Positions 63,378 to 64,000 of a stretch of 64,000 nt of DNA are shown here, piece after piece. Where the stretch lies: contig JANQAC010000001.1 in assembly GCA_024707255.1 (NCBI GenBank), forward strand, positions 806,001 through 870,000. Reading direction: 5' to 3'. Under the pieces are notes generated by a model. The model saw nothing but the letters and a program-made list of their open reading frames with translations, made no database searches and was not told the DNA's origin. Position numbers and translations under genes: made by a program. This DNA comes from Asticcacaulis sp. (lineage in GTDB: Bacteria > Pseudomonadota > Alphaproteobacteria > Caulobacterales > Caulobacteraceae). The stretch's first letter is position 1. Every line of letters begins with the position of its first letter.

Positions 63378-64000
63378 CTACGCCTTCAACTGATATCCTT
63401 CGCCGCGCACCGTATGCAGCATCGGGCGGTCGAAATCCTTGTCCAGCTTGGAGCGCAGGCGCGAGATATGCACGTCGATGACATTGGTCTGCGGGTCGAA
63501 ATGATAAGCCCAGACCTTTTCCAGCAGCATGGTGCGGGTCACGCTCTGGCCGACATGGCGCATCAGGAACTCCAGCAACTGGAACTCGCGCGGCTGCAGG
63601 TCGATAATCTTGGTCTGGCGCTTCACCACGCGTGAAATCAGGTTCATCTCCAGATCGCCGACACGCAGGATGGTCTCGACCGTGTCCTTGTCCTTGCGGC
63701 GACCGAGCGCTTCGACGCGCGCCACAAGTTCGGTCAGGGCATAGGGCTTGACCAGGTAATCATCCGCGCCGGCGCGCAGGCCCGACACGCGGTCTTCCAG
63801 TTCGCCGAGCGCCGAGAGGAACAGCACCGGCACATCGACGCCATCGGCACGCAGGGTTTGCAGCATGGTCACCCCATCCATCACCGGCATCATGCGGTCG
63901 AGGATAATGACATCGGGCACTTCCGCCTTGATGGCGTCCAGACCTTGCGCGCCGTCACCGGCCAGCCGCGCCTCGATACCGGCCTCTTTCAGGCCCTTCT
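63378..64000 (-). CDS. OmpR/PhoB-type response regulator (N-terminus beyond the window edge)
   Basis: About 207 residues are visible; the first ~15-20 are cut off. The receiver domain shows the phospho-acceptor Asp in VIILDRMMPVMDG, Ser in VLFLSALGE and Lys in YLVKPYA. The winged-helix output domain contains QPREFQLLEFLMRHVGQSVT, RTMLLEKVWAYHFDPQTNVI and HISRLRSKLDKDFDRPMLHT. An internal Met at 63920 is not the true start, because the receiver fold continues upstream of it (KGLKEAGIEARLAGDGAQGL). It is the partner of the histidine kinase downstream. Confidence 0.9.
   Translation of the reverse strand, partial: KGLKEAGIEARLAGDGAQGLDAIKAEVPDVIILDRMMPVMDGVTMLQTLRADGVDVPVLFLSALGELEDRVSGLRAGADDYLVKPYALTELVARVEALGRRKDKDTVETILRVGDLEMNLISRVVKRQTKIIDLQPREFQLLEFLMRHVGQSVTRTMLLEKVWAYHFDPQTNVIDVHISRLRSKLDKDFDRPMLHTVRGEGYQLKA

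Overview
The window looks like a chromosomal segment of a GC-rich alphaproteobacterium of the Caulobacteraceae type; Asticcacaulis or a close relative is my best guess. The reasons are a zwf-pgl-edd-glk-eda Entner-Doudoroff operon, a TonB-dependent receptor and several secreted hydrolases beside sugar genes, a PleC-like hybrid-free histidine kinase, and alphaproteobacterial ECF sigma factors. I saw no rRNA, tRNA, CRISPR array, prophage or insertion sequence. Taxonomy is inferred from gene content only.

Layout. 1-1543: end of a drug-type MFS transporter coupled to a mercuric-reductase-like flavoprotein. 1770-6613: a single-chain EgtB-EgtD ergothioneine enzyme converging on a betaine-type ABC importer whose binding protein and permease are fused. 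6614-7389: non-coding, with a very A+T-rich island. 7390-12459: the most unusual locus, an ECF sigma factor followed by a coiled-coil/beta-barrel outer-membrane protein, an Asn/Asp/Ser/Thr repeat protein, a small related secreted protein, a C39-like periplasmic peptidase and another small secreted protein. This is the part list of a Fap-type functional amyloid secretion system in a different order and with its own sigma factor. 12449-15917: an M14 carboxypeptidase and a damaged S9 peptidase homologue.

16122-25765 is a catabolic cluster for 3-keto-glycosides: LacI regulator, cytochrome c, DUF1080 hydrolase, a Tat-signal small subunit and FAD/GMC large subunit of a glucoside-3-dehydrogenase-like enzyme, an esterase, a TIM-barrel isomerase, a Gfo/Idh oxidoreductase and an MFS importer. 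A 14-bp palindrome (TGTAATCGATTACA and a variant) precedes both halves. 25904-33064 holds a TonB-dependent receptor, a carboxylesterase, a divergent MarR/NTF2-like pair and a sodium/sugar symporter. 33065-43388 is glucose release and use: a GH3 beta-glucosidase, a second LacI regulator and the Entner-Doudoroff operon. Four copies of TGACAGCGTTGTCA-like operators sit before the glucosidase, the regulator and zwf, and one overlaps a promoter-like sequence that may drive a small RNA.

43597-64000 is mainly housekeeping and signalling: ppc, an uncharacterised protein, pepN, a CheY-like protein plus histidine kinase, a GreA-type factor, an alpha/beta hydrolase, an ECF sigma/anti-sigma/metal-sensor operon, glnE, a PhzF-like protein and an OmpR-type two-component system. 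Intergenic spaces carry several families of dispersed inverted repeats.

Seven genes, among them ppc, pepN and glnE, are broken by what look like single-base insertions or deletions. Because conserved housekeeping genes are hit, I read most of these as sequence or assembly errors rather than true pseudogenes, and give each as one gene with the break located.
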